The position numbers and the translations under genes were made by a program. Positions 21,401-28,953 of a stretch of 64,000 bases of DNA are shown here, piece by piece. Position 1 is the stretch's first letter. The number at the start of each line of letters is the position of its first letter. Source of the stretch: Paragorgia papillata (lineage: Eukaryota > Cnidaria > Anthozoa > Scleralcyonacea > Coralliidae); the NCBI GenBank assembly GCA_035771165.1, contig JAWNZC010000237.1, positions 1,096,001-1,160,000 on the forward strand, given 5' to 3'. Below the pieces are notes generated by a model. The model ran no database searches and was not told the origin of the DNA. It saw only the letters and a program-made list of their open reading frames with translations.

Positions 21401-22996
21401 TATGTACATCAAATATTGAATTAAGTTTATTTGCATAGTGGAGATACAGTTTTGTCTAACTTACTGTACCCTATATGCAATAACATTTGCTTACGAGTTA
21501 CTGAGTTATATGTATAAACACAATTAAGAAAGATACAGAGTTAACTGAGTAAAGAATAACAGTAATTTAATTTAATACCTGGTGCTTTTTCATGATAGGT
21601 ATGCAAACCAATATCATCTGTTTTAAGTAAAAAAACAACAAATCATCAAAATGTATGATGATTGTCGAACCCCTGAGATTTTAAATAACTTGGCCAAAGA
21701 GCTAACAGTACAAGTACCAATTGCTGACAAATAAAAGTGATACTGTTAGTGCAAAAAAGTCTAGTGCGGTATTGGCAGAGTATTGGAATATTATACTGTA
21801 GCAAAGCAAAAATGTGATAATTAAACCACCAAGATTACTCTAGTGAGCTCTAATATAACTGGAGTGATATCTTTGTGGCAATCTTGTTCCCAGACTGTGT
21901 AGGAGACTGGAACTATATATACGGTAACTTTAGGCCTACATATCCACCATGTTTGGCTTCAATCTTTGCCTGGTGAATGAACAGCTGACATCACTCCAGT
22001 TATAACAGAGCTCACTGGATAATTACTCTTACTTGCTTAACTGTCTGGGGTCTCAGAAATCTTTTCTGAGTAATTGAGCTTGACAAACGTCCACTGAACT
22101 TCTGTTACATATTACACCAAGCTCACAAATGTACCACATGCACTACATGTATACATACAACTCATCATGTCACATTACTCTTACTAGTGAATAGCTCCGC
22201 TTCTTGAAATGGCTAAAATATCTTGACAGTTAATTATGACTTTTCACTCTGGAAAAATTACACAGTCATGCAGCAATGTGACAAAGTTTGTGACTTACTA
22301 GAGTTGACTTAATAGAAATGTCTGAATCAACTAGACTTGAGCAGAGCCATCAACTGGGAACTCAGAGGTCAGATGTGATGACTCTCTAGGACCTTTTCTG
22401 AAAGTGTTAATAGAACTTAACCCCAATATGAACCCTAACCCAACACATGGAGGTGGGGAAGTGGTGGGGGAGGGTAGTAGGGAATGGGGGGTTGGGTTCT
22501 CTCATCTATAAACCCCAACCAGCCACCCCTAATAGTCTGGAAACTTTTATAATAATGACTAACCACAGTTAGCATGTGGGGTGAGCAGCAAACTACAAAT
22601 ATCCATCATTTAGCATAATCTTTGGAACCACAGTTAATAGCACGAATAGGTCTCTCTCGTTGCTACAGAAGGTGGAAAAGGTGGAACATATCCCCAGTCA
22701 TCCCATCTACCGTAACTTATATCATCAACTGGAGTCAACTCAACCAGACACAGTCAAACCAGATGTTCTTGCCATGCAACCTTGCAATATTGACAGCCCC
22801 CCTGCTAACTGAAGTTGTCCCTTTAATTTAATTTATTATTAAATATATATCGTTTATTTTATTATCTTTGGGAAATCAAAAGAAACCAAGTTACCCACTC
22901 CACTCACTCCACTGTTGACTTACCCAATCTTTCAGTTGCAGTCTGCAGTGACCAGACATGCAAGTGAGCCAATAATGTAGTGGCCATTTTTGACAT
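423..22996 (-). CDS. WDPCP: WDPCP (Fritz homologue), planar cell polarity effector; 21 coding exons
   Basis: Spliced gene read on the minus strand. Coding exons in order: 22996-22924, 21617-21579, 20640-20570, 19634-19575, 17217-17100, 15965-15838, 14586-14509, 14419-14319, 13502-13440, 13286-13187, 11919-11883, 11678-11608, 11467-11417, 10733-10662, 10551-10460, 9028-8921, 6479-6259, 5402-5279, 3041-2978, 1593-1497, 844-423. Every junction has AG/GT and every phase matches, giving 2190 nt and 729 aa; human WDPCP is about 746 aa. Each exon up to the last aligns from memory to vertebrate WDPCP, for example IKHDQAEQAVNFVNSINW and RPEKLKDCLNEVE. Family knowledge: WDPCP belongs to the CPLANE complex with INTU and FUZ, recruits intraflagellar transport proteins at the ciliary base, and acts with septins in polarity and collective movement. 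The introns hold most of the repeats listed here. Identity is firm; exact start and last exon are inferred. Confidence 0.93.
885..1381. repeat. Compound microsatellite (CAGA, CA, CAAA, CAAC, CAAA, CAGA)
   Basis: In WDPCP intron 20 the motif changes in blocks: CAGA-rich 885-1080, CA 1087-1121, CAAA 1121-1182, CAAC 1183-1252, CAAA 1255-1319, CAGA 1320-1380. All blocks are purine-rich tetranucleotides that differ by single substitutions, and the outer blocks mirror each other. Long frames through this array are artefacts. Confidence 0.95.
1635..1849. mobile_element. 215-bp MITE with TTTATTA target duplication
   Basis: Termini read TTAGCCTGGTACCCTGGCCC and its reverse complement, with a second inverted pair, GTGGTTACCTG-like, inside. 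The copy is bounded by TTTATTA at 1628-1634 and 1850-1856. No ORF. The duplication length alone does not fix the superfamily. Confidence 0.85.
2413..2585. mobile_element. Foldback element, 173 bp
   Basis: Near-perfect hairpin: the left arm contains GGGATTTACATCCACTCGTT and AACGAACGAGAAATTAAATA, both repeated inverted on the right, with CTCGGCTTCGCCTCGAG at the tip. Ends are TTAAAGCACTC / GAGTGCTTTAA. Confidence 0.85.
2703..2980. repeat. Imperfect CCATA/CCACA pentanucleotide array touching a splice donor
   Basis: About 280 bp of irregular ACCATA, ACCACA and CCATAC units. The last units overlap the donor of WDPCP exon 19, whose intron begins at 2977 on the minus strand, so GTATGG of the donor is itself a repeat unit. 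Confidence 0.9.
3422..3995 (-). other. tRNA-like sequence split by a palindromic insertion
   Basis: On the minus strand 3990-3951 reads like a tRNA 5' half with an A box, TAGTTCAGTTGGTAGAGTG, then CGGACT. On the same strand 3463-3432 reads like a 3' half: GAAGGTCGCGAGTTCGAATT, a B box. Between them lie about 485 bp bounded by CTACACGCGTAAAAA (3465-3479) and its inverted copy (3936-3950) and filled with GTTGTTCAC/GTTGAACAA-type palindromic repeats. The interruption falls where the anticodon loop would be. It could be a tRNA-derived SINE or tRNA pseudogene hit by a foldback element; it cannot fold as a working tRNA. Confidence 0.6.
4019..4129. mobile_element. Small foldback repeat
   Basis: TTTGATATTTCGAAAC on the left is mirrored by CTCGAAATATCAAA on the right, with TATCGAGAGACTTAA against TTAAGTCTCCCGATA inside. 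Confidence 0.7.
4314..4778. mobile_element. 465-bp foldback element with AAAATGGCCGCC termini
   Basis: Inverted termini TAGACCTTATTCCAAAATGG and its reverse complement, continuing through CGCCGAATTA. The interior is AT-rich with further partial pairing. Left neighbour 4150-4313 has a weaker ACCGGTA-type inverted pair. Confidence 0.85.
5065..5152. repeat. (TTTAG)n microsatellite
   Basis: About 17 near-perfect TTTAG units in WDPCP intron 18. It is not the animal telomere repeat TTAGGG. Confidence 0.97.
6508..6604. mobile_element. Short foldback repeat beside WDPCP exon 17
   Basis: ACTTAATGTCTGCTCCCGAGG is mirrored by CGAGGGGATCAGACATTAAGT. It begins about 29 bp upstream, in transcription sense, of the exon 17 acceptor at 6480-6481. 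Confidence 0.7.
7062..7472. mobile_element. Two adjacent foldback elements
   Basis: 7062-7207 has arms AATGTCCGCCCGTGTTTATA and TATAAACACAGGGCGTTCAT. 7344-7472 has arms GGATATTACACGGT and ACCGTGTAATGTTC plus GATATGGATTTTATGTTC mirrored by GAACATAAAATCCATATA. Neither has an ORF. Confidence 0.7.
7476..7815 (-). mobile_element. 340-bp dispersed repeat, inverted copy of 30233-30572
   Basis: Ends TTATATGGACAATGAAATT and CTCCATATAATAA. The unit is a full-length, opposite-orientation match to 30233-30572 with scattered substitutions, for example ATAATTTCATTGTCCATATA there. It has short inverted termini (TTATATGG/CCATATAA) and no coding capacity. Confidence 0.85.
7903..8051. mobile_element. MITE family AAGTGAAAAGGTGGTAAACT, copy 1
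   Basis: Hairpin with ATGAAAAGGTGGTAAACTGC and GACAGTTTATCACCTTTTCA as arms and GATAACGAAATACTGACG/CGTTATC-type inner pairing. Relatives lie at 28858-28945 (one arm only) and 63543-63719. Confidence 0.85.
8277..8653. mobile_element. Foldback element GGCCTACGCTAAACGTCG, copy 1
   Basis: Inverted ends GGCCTACGCTAAACGTCG and CGACGTTTAGCGCAGGCC, with many GAATTTAATTCG-type palindromes inside. A one-armed decayed copy is at 58968-59137. Confidence 0.85.
8921..14586 (-). CDS. WDPCP: WDPCP exons 7-16, WD-like propeller region
   Basis: Residues about 164-420. Exon 7 supplies YLDLPGHAGRRLNRYLTVN; exon 8 supplies WWSAASEEAWPWSPVASDRA, the WW/WPW signature of the family; exon 10 supplies NSIDSCIYEFDQNS; exon 12 supplies EDKLLLGCKDKSL, the best-preserved WD-like strand; exon 14 supplies KIQWHPADSVAFVFS; exon 15 starts VFDMALAPILLQLAG. 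Exon 11 is only 37 nt and exon 13 only 51 nt. Large minisatellites occupy introns 8 (13545-14272) and 13 (10745-11366); the latter begins 12 nt upstream of the exon 14 acceptor in the direction of transcription. Exon 7 could end later than 14509, but only this donor keeps phase with exon 8. Confidence 0.9.
9105..10110. mobile_element. Remnants of the AAAGTAACATCTTTT foldback family
   Basis: 9105-9300 carries one arm (GAAAGAACACTT, ACAAAGTAACATCTTTT, TTGAGATATTTCAGTTTG, ATAATGAATTATCGC). 9890-10110 carries the opposite arm ending TTAAGTGTTCTTTC. The same arms recur at 30637-31110, 33618-34050, 34996-35265, 36285-36487 and 62520-62880. Confidence 0.65.
9658..9752. repeat. 48-bp tandem duplication
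   Basis: The segment beginning ACCGGGCTCAATCATCAG occurs twice head to tail with one or two differences. Confidence 0.9.
10188..10447. mobile_element. 260-bp MITE GTACCGAAAAAGATG, copy 1
   Basis: Termini CAATTGACGGTACCGAAAAA and its near-reverse complement ending CGGTACGGTCAATT. A second copy in reverse orientation is at 18262-18525, with TACATTTAACCACA and CGATCAACTTTGGTAGGAAT shared. Confidence 0.85.
10745..11366. repeat. ACGTGTACATGA/ACGTGTACGTGA minisatellite, about 620 bp
   Basis: Twelve-base and six-base units rich in ACGT, GTAC and CACGT palindromes, interrupted little. It lies in WDPCP intron 13 and ends 12 nt upstream, in transcript sense, of the exon 14 acceptor. Because the period is a multiple of three, it is open in nearly every frame on both strands; none of those frames is a gene. 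Confidence 0.97.
11939..12055. repeat. (GAAC)n microsatellite
   Basis: About 28 GAAC units with one interruption (GATTAC), about 20 bp outside the exon 11 acceptor. Confidence 0.95.
12073..12799. mobile_element. Nested foldback elements with GGGCCATTTAAAC-type ends
   Basis: 12073-12148 is a 75-bp hairpin whose arms read AAACGGGAGAAAATAAGTCG and CGACTTATTTTCTCC. It adjoins a larger hairpin, 12142-12799, with GGCCCTAATG at both ends, CTCCGCAGAGGTT against AACCTCTGCGGAG, and GTCAGCTGGACATAAG against CTTATGTCCAGCTGATG. Part of the same family is at 18708-19416. Confidence 0.75.
12800..13085. repeat. Degenerate ATGG/ATGA tetranucleotide array
   Basis: GATGGATGGATAGATGG-type units, cleanest at 12950-13015, in WDPCP intron 10. 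Confidence 0.95.
13545..14272. repeat. GATGGTGGCAGT 12-bp minisatellite, about 730 bp
   Basis: Regular 12-bp units at 13690-13905 and 13985-14150, each block ending in the same variant (GGCATAGATGG then GTGAATCGCAATGG), so a block of about 290 bp was itself duplicated. It lies in WDPCP intron 8, between exon 8 (ends 14319) and exon 9 (starts 13502). Confidence 0.97.
14587..15230. other. WDPCP intron 6, unexplained unique-looking sequence
   Basis: No exon, repeat array or retroelement signature that I recognise. A short open frame at 14968-15165 lacks any motif. The right part (15180-15314) leads into the CCTAGGATGTCTGAGGG repeat family. Confidence 0.4.
15315..15622. repeat. GGCCATTTCTAACA x22 minisatellite
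   Basis: Exactly 22 units of 14 bp with a single variant unit (CATTCC near 15585). It starts at the GGGGCCATTT of a CCTAGGATGTCTGAGGG repeat, so the unit appears to have been amplified from within that dispersed element. Confidence 0.98.
15650..15827. mobile_element. Foldback copy of the CCATTGCTGCCTAGGATGTC family
   Basis: Arms CCCATTGCTACCTAGGATGT and the reverse at 15785-15827 ending AGTAGCAATGGGTTAA, with TAAAATTGTCTGGCATTAGA against TCTAACGGCAGACAATTT. Single-arm relatives: 15232-15314, 20328-20450, 38648-38778 and 51775-51885, each ending near GGAATGGGTTAA or equivalent. The right arm ends about 11 bp from WDPCP exon 6. Confidence 0.8.
15838..22996 (-). CDS. WDPCP: WDPCP exons 1-6, N-terminal region
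   Basis: Exon 1 carries two candidate starts, ATG at 22996 and an in-frame ATG three codons later at 22987; I used the first. The encoded start reads MSKMATTLLAHLHVWSLQTA and matches the conserved LxxLHxWSL opening of the family. Exon 2 (39 nt) gives DIGLHTYHEKAP, exon 3 gives ISWTVKNKRPEKLKDC, exon 4 gives ELLQSHRIVQVKWRNARF, exon 5 gives LEKVFIDKSLCGKV and exon 6 gives ICCIHFTKKLSSHFRKLEKL, covering residues 1-163. These correspond to the first blades of the predicted WD-type propeller. Exon 5 is flanked on its donor side by a 5S-derived SINE that stops eight nucleotides into the intron. Confidence 0.9.
16425..16655 (-). mobile_element. 5S-rRNA-derived SINE, partial copy A
   Basis: On the minus strand the head contains GGATTAGTACTTGGATGGGT and GACCGTCTGAGAATAACC, the internal promoter region of 5S rRNA. 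It is followed by a non-5S body ending near TTTTACGG; the 3' quarter found in other copies is missing. It lies head to head with copy B. Confidence 0.85.
16774..17091 (+). mobile_element. 5S-rRNA-derived SINE, full copy B, ending at a splice donor
   Basis: The head GGGAAGCACGGGTGGCGTGT leads to the 5S-like promoter segment GGTTAGTACTTGGATGGGTG, then a body (TGTGCTTCGAGGGTTTTTCG) and a tail AAATAAATCATTACTCATT. The tail stops at 17091 while the intron of WDPCP exon 5 begins at 17099 on the minus strand, leaving eight intronic bases. It is antisense to WDPCP. SINEs with 5S-type promoters (SINE3 class) are known from several animals. Confidence 0.9.
17980..18096 (+). mobile_element. Probable LINE 3' tail
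   Basis: The sequence ends GTAAATAAAGTCTATTATTATTATT, the form taken by 3' ends of L2/CR1-like elements, with no coding part recognisable upstream. Confidence 0.4.
18262..18525. mobile_element. 260-bp MITE GTACCGAAAAAGATG, copy 2
   Basis: Reverse-orientation copy of 10188-10447, sharing TTAAAACGATCAACTTTGG and the CCATCTTTTTCGGTACC end. Substitutions show the copies are not recent. Confidence 0.85.
18708..19416. mobile_element. Foldback element GGGCCATTTAAAC with internal 33-bp tandem repeats
   Basis: Ends CAGGGCCATTTAAACAGGAG and the reverse CTCCGTTCAAATGGCCCTA, with AAAATAAGT-CGACTTAA pairing inside. Nested within it, 18831-19070 is an array described separately. The hairpin ends match the smaller element at 12073-12148. 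Confidence 0.85.
18831..19070. repeat. 33-bp tandem array with ATGGCGGCCATATTGG core
   Basis: About seven units, each beginning GAAATGGCGGCCATATTGGT and continuing GTACCGAAACAAT. ATGGCGGC resembles the YY1 binding core, so each unit offers one candidate site. Because 33 is a multiple of three the array is open in several frames; these are not genes. Confidence 0.95.
19800..20320. repeat. Dispersed 500-bp module with GTGAGACCTTACGTTACGTT array, copy 1
   Basis: The left flank TTCATTGTAAGACGTTAT plus CGCTTTAACGTGTTAGTTTA precedes a 20-bp degenerate tandem array (19920-20160), and the right flank has TTTCACACATTTTCACAATT and TGCGCGTGC. The same order of parts is at 49373-49860. Confidence 0.88.
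20985..21345. mobile_element. 361-bp foldback element GGCCTGTTTATATGGAG
   Basis: Ends GGCCTGTTTATATGGAGC and CTCCATATAAACAGGCC. Several internal copies of CCGAGTTACTCGG and CATATAAACACTC create secondary hairpins. Confidence 0.85.
21618..22923. other. WDPCP intron 1, no gene seen
   Basis: AT-rich. Two inverted segments, GAGCTCTAATATAACTGGAG (21845) and CTCCAGTTATAACAGAGCTC (21995), form a foldback at about 21836-22030. Nothing else that I recognise; 22440-22500 is a G-rich patch. Confidence 0.5.
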
Positions 22997-23511
22997 GAAA
23001 TGATCCCTTAATTTAATGCTAAAAACACCAAACAGTGTATATGTTAAATAGCCTTACTGTCAGGCTGGTTTCCTTCTTCAACATCGTAAAACCTTTTTCC
23101 AAAGAACAATTCACGGCATGATAGTTTTTGTAAACATTCAACAGCACAACTTGTGGTTTGAGCCCACTATCCAAAAAGGAATAATACCGTACCCCCCTGA
23201 TAATTAGAAATTCAACTTAGTTATCTACCTTAATTAAACGAAATTATTTGGAGAAAAACAGGCAAAAATCTTATTTCGATAAAATAGAGGAACTAGACCT
23301 TCAAAACTGTAGAAAAATACACATAAATCTGGCCGCTAAATGGAGTAAATCTGGTAGTAGTATTTGGAGTAGGAGGGGAGATGCACCATTTTGTGATTTG
23401 TCATTATATCGGCCATGCGCAGGAATGCCATCGCCATGTGACTTGTTCGTTTCTGTATATAAGATATTCTATTGCTTTCCTTGACGTTCTTCATTTGTTT
23501 AAACGTTTAAA
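22997..23511. promoter_or_regulatory. Head-to-head WDPCP/NCDN intergenic region, likely bidirectional promoter
   Basis: The two start codons are 515 bp apart and point away from each other. Near 23410-23440 there is CATGCGCAGG, an NRF1-like half site of the kind common in CpG-type bidirectional promoters, followed by CATGTGAC, an E-box-like element; neither has been tested. On the minus strand a donor-like ACAGTAAGG near 23055-23065 could end an untranslated first exon of WDPCP, but I see no start codon that would make it coding. No TATA box is evident at a useful spacing. Confidence 0.55.
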
Positions 23512-26305
23512 ATGTCGAATAACACAGAGCCTTCCTCTCAGCAAAGTTGCCATCTATCAGAGGAATGTTTGGCAGCCAAAGGACAGTTGCAAAGATGTAT
23601 CCAGATGTTAAAATCAGCTAGGAACGACAATGAAAAAATGGCGTCTCTCTTGTTGTTTACACATTTGATGAAGAACAACGAGTCACTTACCTGCGATTCC
23701 AATGAAGTATTTGATGCGATCGGAGCGAGATTTATAGTTCGTTTGCTTAACAGCAAGAATGTCCCCGAAGGCTGTCCTGCTTTCATGTATAAATCTCTTG
23801 CTCTTAGCATTCTTGCTAGTTTTACAGAACAAGATTTGCTCTTTCATCCTTTGATCATCTCAAATCTGTGTGCCATTATCGAGGTTCTGTCTATGGTTGA
23901 GAGCCCTACAGAAGCGCAGGAGATGCTCAAAGATAGTATTAAAATTCTCTTGATATTTTCCAGAACTCACACAGGCTGTAAGCATCTCTTAGAAAACAAT
24001 TGCATTCCTGTCATTTTACAAGCTGCCCTCAACAACCCAGATACTCTATTTGAAGTTTTAAAAGGAATTCTTCATCACATCCCATCTGAAACATGGAATC
24101 GCAATGGCTCTGAGCTGAGAAATTTGCTCGAACTCTTGTCCAGAAAGTTTGCTGAATACCAGAGCATGGAAAAGTTCACGACTTGTGAGAAATTGCTTGT
24201 GCTTCTTACCAGCTTGTGTGAAAGCAATATTGAAAACCATGATGTAGTCAGTTCTGGTGCTACTTGGAAGGGGAATATAAGAAGAGGTCAAAGAGATATC
24301 CTGCAGTCGAGATGTAAGATTACTTACAAATACACAGCCCTACAGATGGCGGCCAATATGATTGAGTTATTTGGTGTTGAATGGACGCTGGTAACTGATC
24401 AAAAGTCACTAGATATGACCAATACACAATTCTGGTTTCTTCTGTTGAGTATTACCAAAACTGAAGTGAAAATGATCTTGGAAAGTGGTAATAATGATGA
24501 AATACAAGCCAAGTCTGCAATCATAGTTGCCTGTTATAGAATAATTGAAAAAACAATTGAATTTCTAATAACAGATCCAAAGTGTGGCTGGTCTTTTAGT
24601 GATGATCTTGTTTTGCAAATGCATTCAATACTTTTGGAGAGTTTTGATTGTATTATACAGTTCCTGATTCAACTTGGCACATCTGCAGACACCACTCAGT
24701 GTTATAGAAGACCTATTGTATTGGCTACAGTTCGAGTGTTATGTGCTTGGTTATCAGAAGAAACAAACTCACTGAGTGATGGAGTTTCTAAAGTCTTACC
24801 GATTCTTTTACATTGGGCAAGGTCAAGTCTTGAGGAAGGTAAAAACACCATTCCCCCCTCATTTTTTGTCAGGGTAAAAATAAATAATTCCCTAATCCTT
24901 TGATTTCCACACCAGTCAAAACCAATCCCTTTGTTATTTTACTCTGTGACAAGGGTGTGTTGTGCATAGAAGAAGTTTAAAGAGCTGTCAGGGATCCTGA
25001 CAAGGAAGGAAGTGTCATTAAAACTTAAATGGAAAGTCAAAGTGTATGTGTTGTGTGAGAAGTGCAATATGGGTCATGAATGTGGAGCAGAGTGCAAGAT
25101 TGGAGAGAACAAAGATGAGGATGATACGATGGGTGTGTAAGAGTGCTGAGTGTGGAGTTGAGAGAATGGGGATTGAGTTGGTGACTGATGTTGTGAGGTG
25201 GAACCGGTTGAGATGGCTGGGGCATGCATTATGGAAAGATGATGGTGACTGGGTGAAAAAAAAGCATGTCATGAGGTGGAAGGTGTGAGTGGAAGAGGAA
25301 GACCAAGGATAACATGGAGTAAGGTTGTAGAGAGGGACAGGACTGAGTGTGGTTTAAAAAGGGAGGTTGTGCAAGAGAGAGAAGTGGATGAAATTGCTGT
25401 GGGGAGCCACCAGCCAACTCCGGCTGCATAAGCGGGGAAAGTGGCTGTAAAACGAGTGTTGTTGTTTGTTTGTATTTTATTCTATAAGGACCAGATGATT
25501 TTACTTGTCAAGTGAGAAGCTCTGACTGGTAGTCAAAGGGTTAAATTATTTTACTAATAAATCTCTTTTTTTGAAAGGTAATGAAGCTTTGCCAACAGAC
25601 CATGATTCCAAGCCACAACATGAAATTATTTCTTATCTGCTTCCACCTCTGTGCCATCTCTCTGCTGATGAAACATTTTGTGCGATTCTCATCAGAGAAA
25701 AAGCCCATCTATTACTTGCAAGTGTCTTCAACCAACTTTGGCAGACACAAGAGAAGGAACCACAAGAATACCCATCATCTTTAATAAACTTGTGCAATGT
25801 ATTCTTGAACTTTTCTGTTCTAGAAGTTGAACTGATAAAAAACAACCAAGTTTTTCAAGATATCTTGAACTGCATCATGGTATCATTGCCACAAATGCTC
25901 CACTCAAACCAAGTCACTCTCGCAGCGCATTTTACACTTCTTGGATTCATATTGTTTAGGCACCGATGTCCTTCGACCCAAACCAAATTATTGACCCTTG
26001 AAACTGGCTTTCTTCAGTCTGGCATTGAGTTCCTGAAACAAGCTCAGATGTCAGTTTGTGAAACACCACAAACTAATCTTGGTGTTTCTTTACTAAAAGA
26101 GTGGGATAATGTCTCAGAACTCTGGTTCTTGTCTGTGCAGAATCTTGTTGCATGCGCAAAGGTGGTTCATCCAGTAAAGAAGACGCTGCTCTCATCAGGA
26201 TGGGTTGAAGAAACAAAGACATGGTTGCAAGGTTGTGAGGGAAACAATGAAAAGATTTTCACAGAGTTAAAGTCTGCATTATTACCCATTGCAAGTTTTA
26301 ATTAG
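23512..26305 (+). CDS. NCDN: Neurochondrin (NCDN), two coding exons
   Basis: Exon 1 is 23512-24838 and exon 2 is 25578-26305; the junction GAAG/GTAAAA to TTGAAAG/GTAATG is phase 1 and gives 684 aa ending in TAG, close to the roughly 729 aa of the human protein. The start ATG has AAA before it and follows a short leader. Diagnostic matches near the N-terminus include ARNDNEKMASLLLFTHLMK and VFDAIGARFIVRLLNSK, which parallel the vertebrate REAKNDSEQFAALLL and IFDAVGFTFPNRLL segments. The remainder is all-helical and repeat-like with no membrane segment or signal peptide visible. Family knowledge: neurochondrin is a cytosolic protein that promotes neurite outgrowth, restrains CaMKII and binds group I metabotropic glutamate receptors in vertebrates. 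A role outside vertebrate neurons cannot be read from this sequence. The single intron holds LINE debris. Confidence 0.92.
24985..25440 (+). mobile_element. Decayed non-LTR retrotransposon fragment in the NCDN intron
   Basis: The plus strand encodes pieces typical of the C-terminus of LINE reverse transcriptases: ARLERTKMRMIRWVCKS, then TDVVRWNRLRWLGHALWKDD, then GRGRPRITWSKVVERD and a Cys-poor tail. Frames change between the pieces, so it is a dead copy. It has the same orientation as NCDN. The RLRWxGH...RKDD pattern is what one sees in RTE- and L1-like tails, but clade assignment from so short a piece is not secure. Only the 3' end of the coding region is present, consistent with 5' truncation on insertion. 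Confidence 0.75.
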
Positions 26306-26307
26306 GT

Positions 26308-27352
26308 TGTAGTGATTTTCAGTTGAGCTTGGAGAACGGAAGTTTTATTGAGAAGTTTGATCATTTCACAATTAATTGACATGTTCCCATGGGAAATTTG
26401 AATGTTTGAGCATTTTGACCAATAGAAATTATGGTGTTGCCCAAACTTTTAAATTTGCCCTTGACAACATTCCAATAGCGCTCCATCATGATGACATCAC
26501 TATTAATTTAAAGTTTGTCCACTTTTACCCATTTAACAGCTGTACATGTAATTCTTGCAGTCCAAACAATAGATACAGTGAAACCTGAGTTTTGTGACCA
26601 CCCCAGTTGCCACGTAAAAGTGGTTGTTGAGGACAGGTGGTCGTTCAGACAGGTTTTCGAATGACGTCATCAAAATAAGAATTCGGATAACAAAACCAAT
26701 TAAAAGTCTCAGTGCGCGAAACACTTTTGAATCGTTGTTTCTGGTAACGAGTCCCAAGAGTGCCGTAACCACGTGATGACATCAAACAGCGTAATTTTCT
26801 TGGCAAGGGAAGATGCGGATTCAACTTCATCGATGGCGAAGGCAATTCATCGAAGGAGTTGTGGTCGTATGGCGGGGTTCCACTGTAGTTATAAATAGAC
26901 AGATGTTACGTTTTGTCATCGAGGAGCAAGTTTAAAACAAGCAAGTTTTCTCGTATTTTATTTACATAGTGCCAGCTTTTAATATGAAATGGTACACGAA
27001 AAAGCGGTCGCTGGTCGCGTAAGGCAGGTGGTCGCTCAAGGCAGGTGGTCGCTCATTGCAGGTATATTTCAACTACAAATCGTCCGTGCCAGAAAAAGTG
27101 GTCATATATGACAGGTGGTCGTAAAACATGGGGGTCGCAAAACTCGGGTTTCACTGTATTAATGCTCATTTGCAATCATTTGATGCAAGTCAATTTTGGT
27201 TGGTTTGTCCGCATTTTGTGCTATAAATAGCAGCTCGACAGTACACTATTCTCACATGACAACGTTTTGAATTTCCCTTGGCACATTGTTTGTTTCAACA
27301 ATCAAACTTTTAAATAATACTATCTATCTCTAAGCTCAACTGAAAATCGCAG
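26308..27352. mobile_element. Foldback element with a nested TA-flanked MITE
   Basis: Outer arms: GATTTTCAGTTGAGCTTGG near 26320 and AAGCTCAACTGAAAATCGCA near 27330. Nested inside, 26576-27156 has ends CAGTGAAACCTGAGTTTTG and CAAAACTCGGGTTTCACTG, flanked by TA on both sides as expected for Tc1/mariner-type elements. Between NCDN and ERGIC3; no ORF. Confidence 0.75.
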
Positions 27353-27591
27353 TATTATGATCCGACATTGAATGAACTGAAAGTACAATAATTGTATTAA
27401 TCGCCTGTACGCAGGTTATGCTCACTGATTTGACATGTAAAAAAACGTGGAATTAAGTGGAAAAAGCTGAATCTGCTAATTACTTTAATATACAAGTTAT
27501 GTACGGATATATCACATTTTAGAAAATAAGTTACATCTTAGACATGTTGGAAGTGGGAAGTGTAATCTAATTATGAATACCATAGCCTAGC

Positions 27592-28008
27592 ATATTATTT
27601 TCATAAAAGCCATTGAGTTGGACACGAGAGTAAAATCATTATTTATTTAATAAAGTTCTAACATTTCGTTGTTATTATCACAACATCTTCAGAGAATAAT
27701 TTACAGAGTGCATTAAGACTAAATATATAATTACAGAGTTTAATCATTAAATATGCATTAACCAATCAGAGAGAGTTACTATAAATAAAAGTTACAAGTA
27801 AAAAAAGTAAAATTATAAAAGGAAGATTGGCACAGAACCAATATTGGCATTTAGATAAGTAAACTTTCGCATAGAAGTAGTTCAGCCTCAAAAGAAATGA
27901 TTTGAAAATCGTCAAATAAGAATGAAGATGTGATAACGAAATGTTAGAACTTTATTAAATACGATTTTACTCTTGTGTCCGACTCAATGGCTTTTATGAA
28001 AATAATAT
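27592..28008. mobile_element. 417-bp foldback element
   Basis: Ends ATATTATTTTCATAAAAGCC and the reverse complement, extending through CATTGAGTTGGACACGAGAG. The arms are over 90 bp with few mismatches. Confidence 0.88.
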
Positions 28009-28204
28009 GCAGGGCTTTGATATTTCACGACACATTAATTTGTAGATAATCCTTTATAAAAGAAATAGACACCATGTCGTTCAATGTGGGGCTCAACATA
28101 TAGTGCCTGTCCTAAGTATACCATGAACTTCCAATAACGCCCTTTTTCCAGGCCTTATATTTGGGAGGGCTTATATATTGAAGGGAATTTTTTTTGTTGC
28201 AAAA

Positions 28205-28856
28205 TATTTATGTAAATTAGGTGGTTTTCAGTCTGACGTCACAAAATTCTAAAATGTTTATGATTAAACCTACAAATTTGGTTGTTTTATAAATTTTGTA
28301 GATCGTTATTACGAGTCGTCTTGGAGAATTTAGAGTTTTGAATTATATTATTGCTGCATGATGTCAGCATAATTTTTGAATGTCGTTAGAAGCCACATTG
28401 TACACACAATTCAACGTATAAAGCTTTGTTAAGCTTTAGAAGTGACGTCTAACCACAACTGGTGTGCAATCTGAAAACTCTGGTTGAAACCGCTTTGTAT
28501 GAGCTTTTTTTTTCCAGCCACCATATTTATATACGTACACAAATATGGTGGCCAAAAAACGAATGATCGTATAAAGTGTAATTTCAACTAAAATCTTTAG
28601 ATTTTACATCAGATATTAGACATCTCTTCTAAAGCTTAACCAAGCATTGTATGTTCAATTGTGTGTACAACGTGGCTTTTAACATTTGAAAATTATACTG
28701 ACGTCATATAATTCAAAACTCTAACTCAAGAAGGATTAAAATTTTCCAGAAAGACTCGTAATAATGATCTACAAAATATATAAAACAATCAACCTTTTAG
28801 GTTTAATAATAAACATTTCAGAATTCTGTGACGTCAGAGTGAAAACCACCTATAGA
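28205..28856. mobile_element. 650-bp long-arm foldback element
   Basis: Arms contain AGGTGGTTTTCAGTCTGACG and CTGACGTCAGAGTGAAAACC-type inversions, CACAATTCAACGTATAAAGC against its mirror, and CCACATTGTACACACAATT. A central tip lies near 28540 with CAAATATGGTGGCC. Confidence 0.85.
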
Positions 28857-28953
28857 GCAAAGTGAAAAGTGGTAAACTGCCGAGAATAGTTTTAATAACG
28901 AAATACTGACGTTTTGAGCGGAGCCCTTCATCAGAGTATATATCATAAGCTTG

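Noticed and set aside
23055..23165. Possible coding exon upstream of WDPCP exon 1
   Set aside because: A good donor-like sequence and open frames exist, but no start codon or homology; the family N-terminus is fully accounted for by exon 1 at 22924-22996. It may be 5' UTR.
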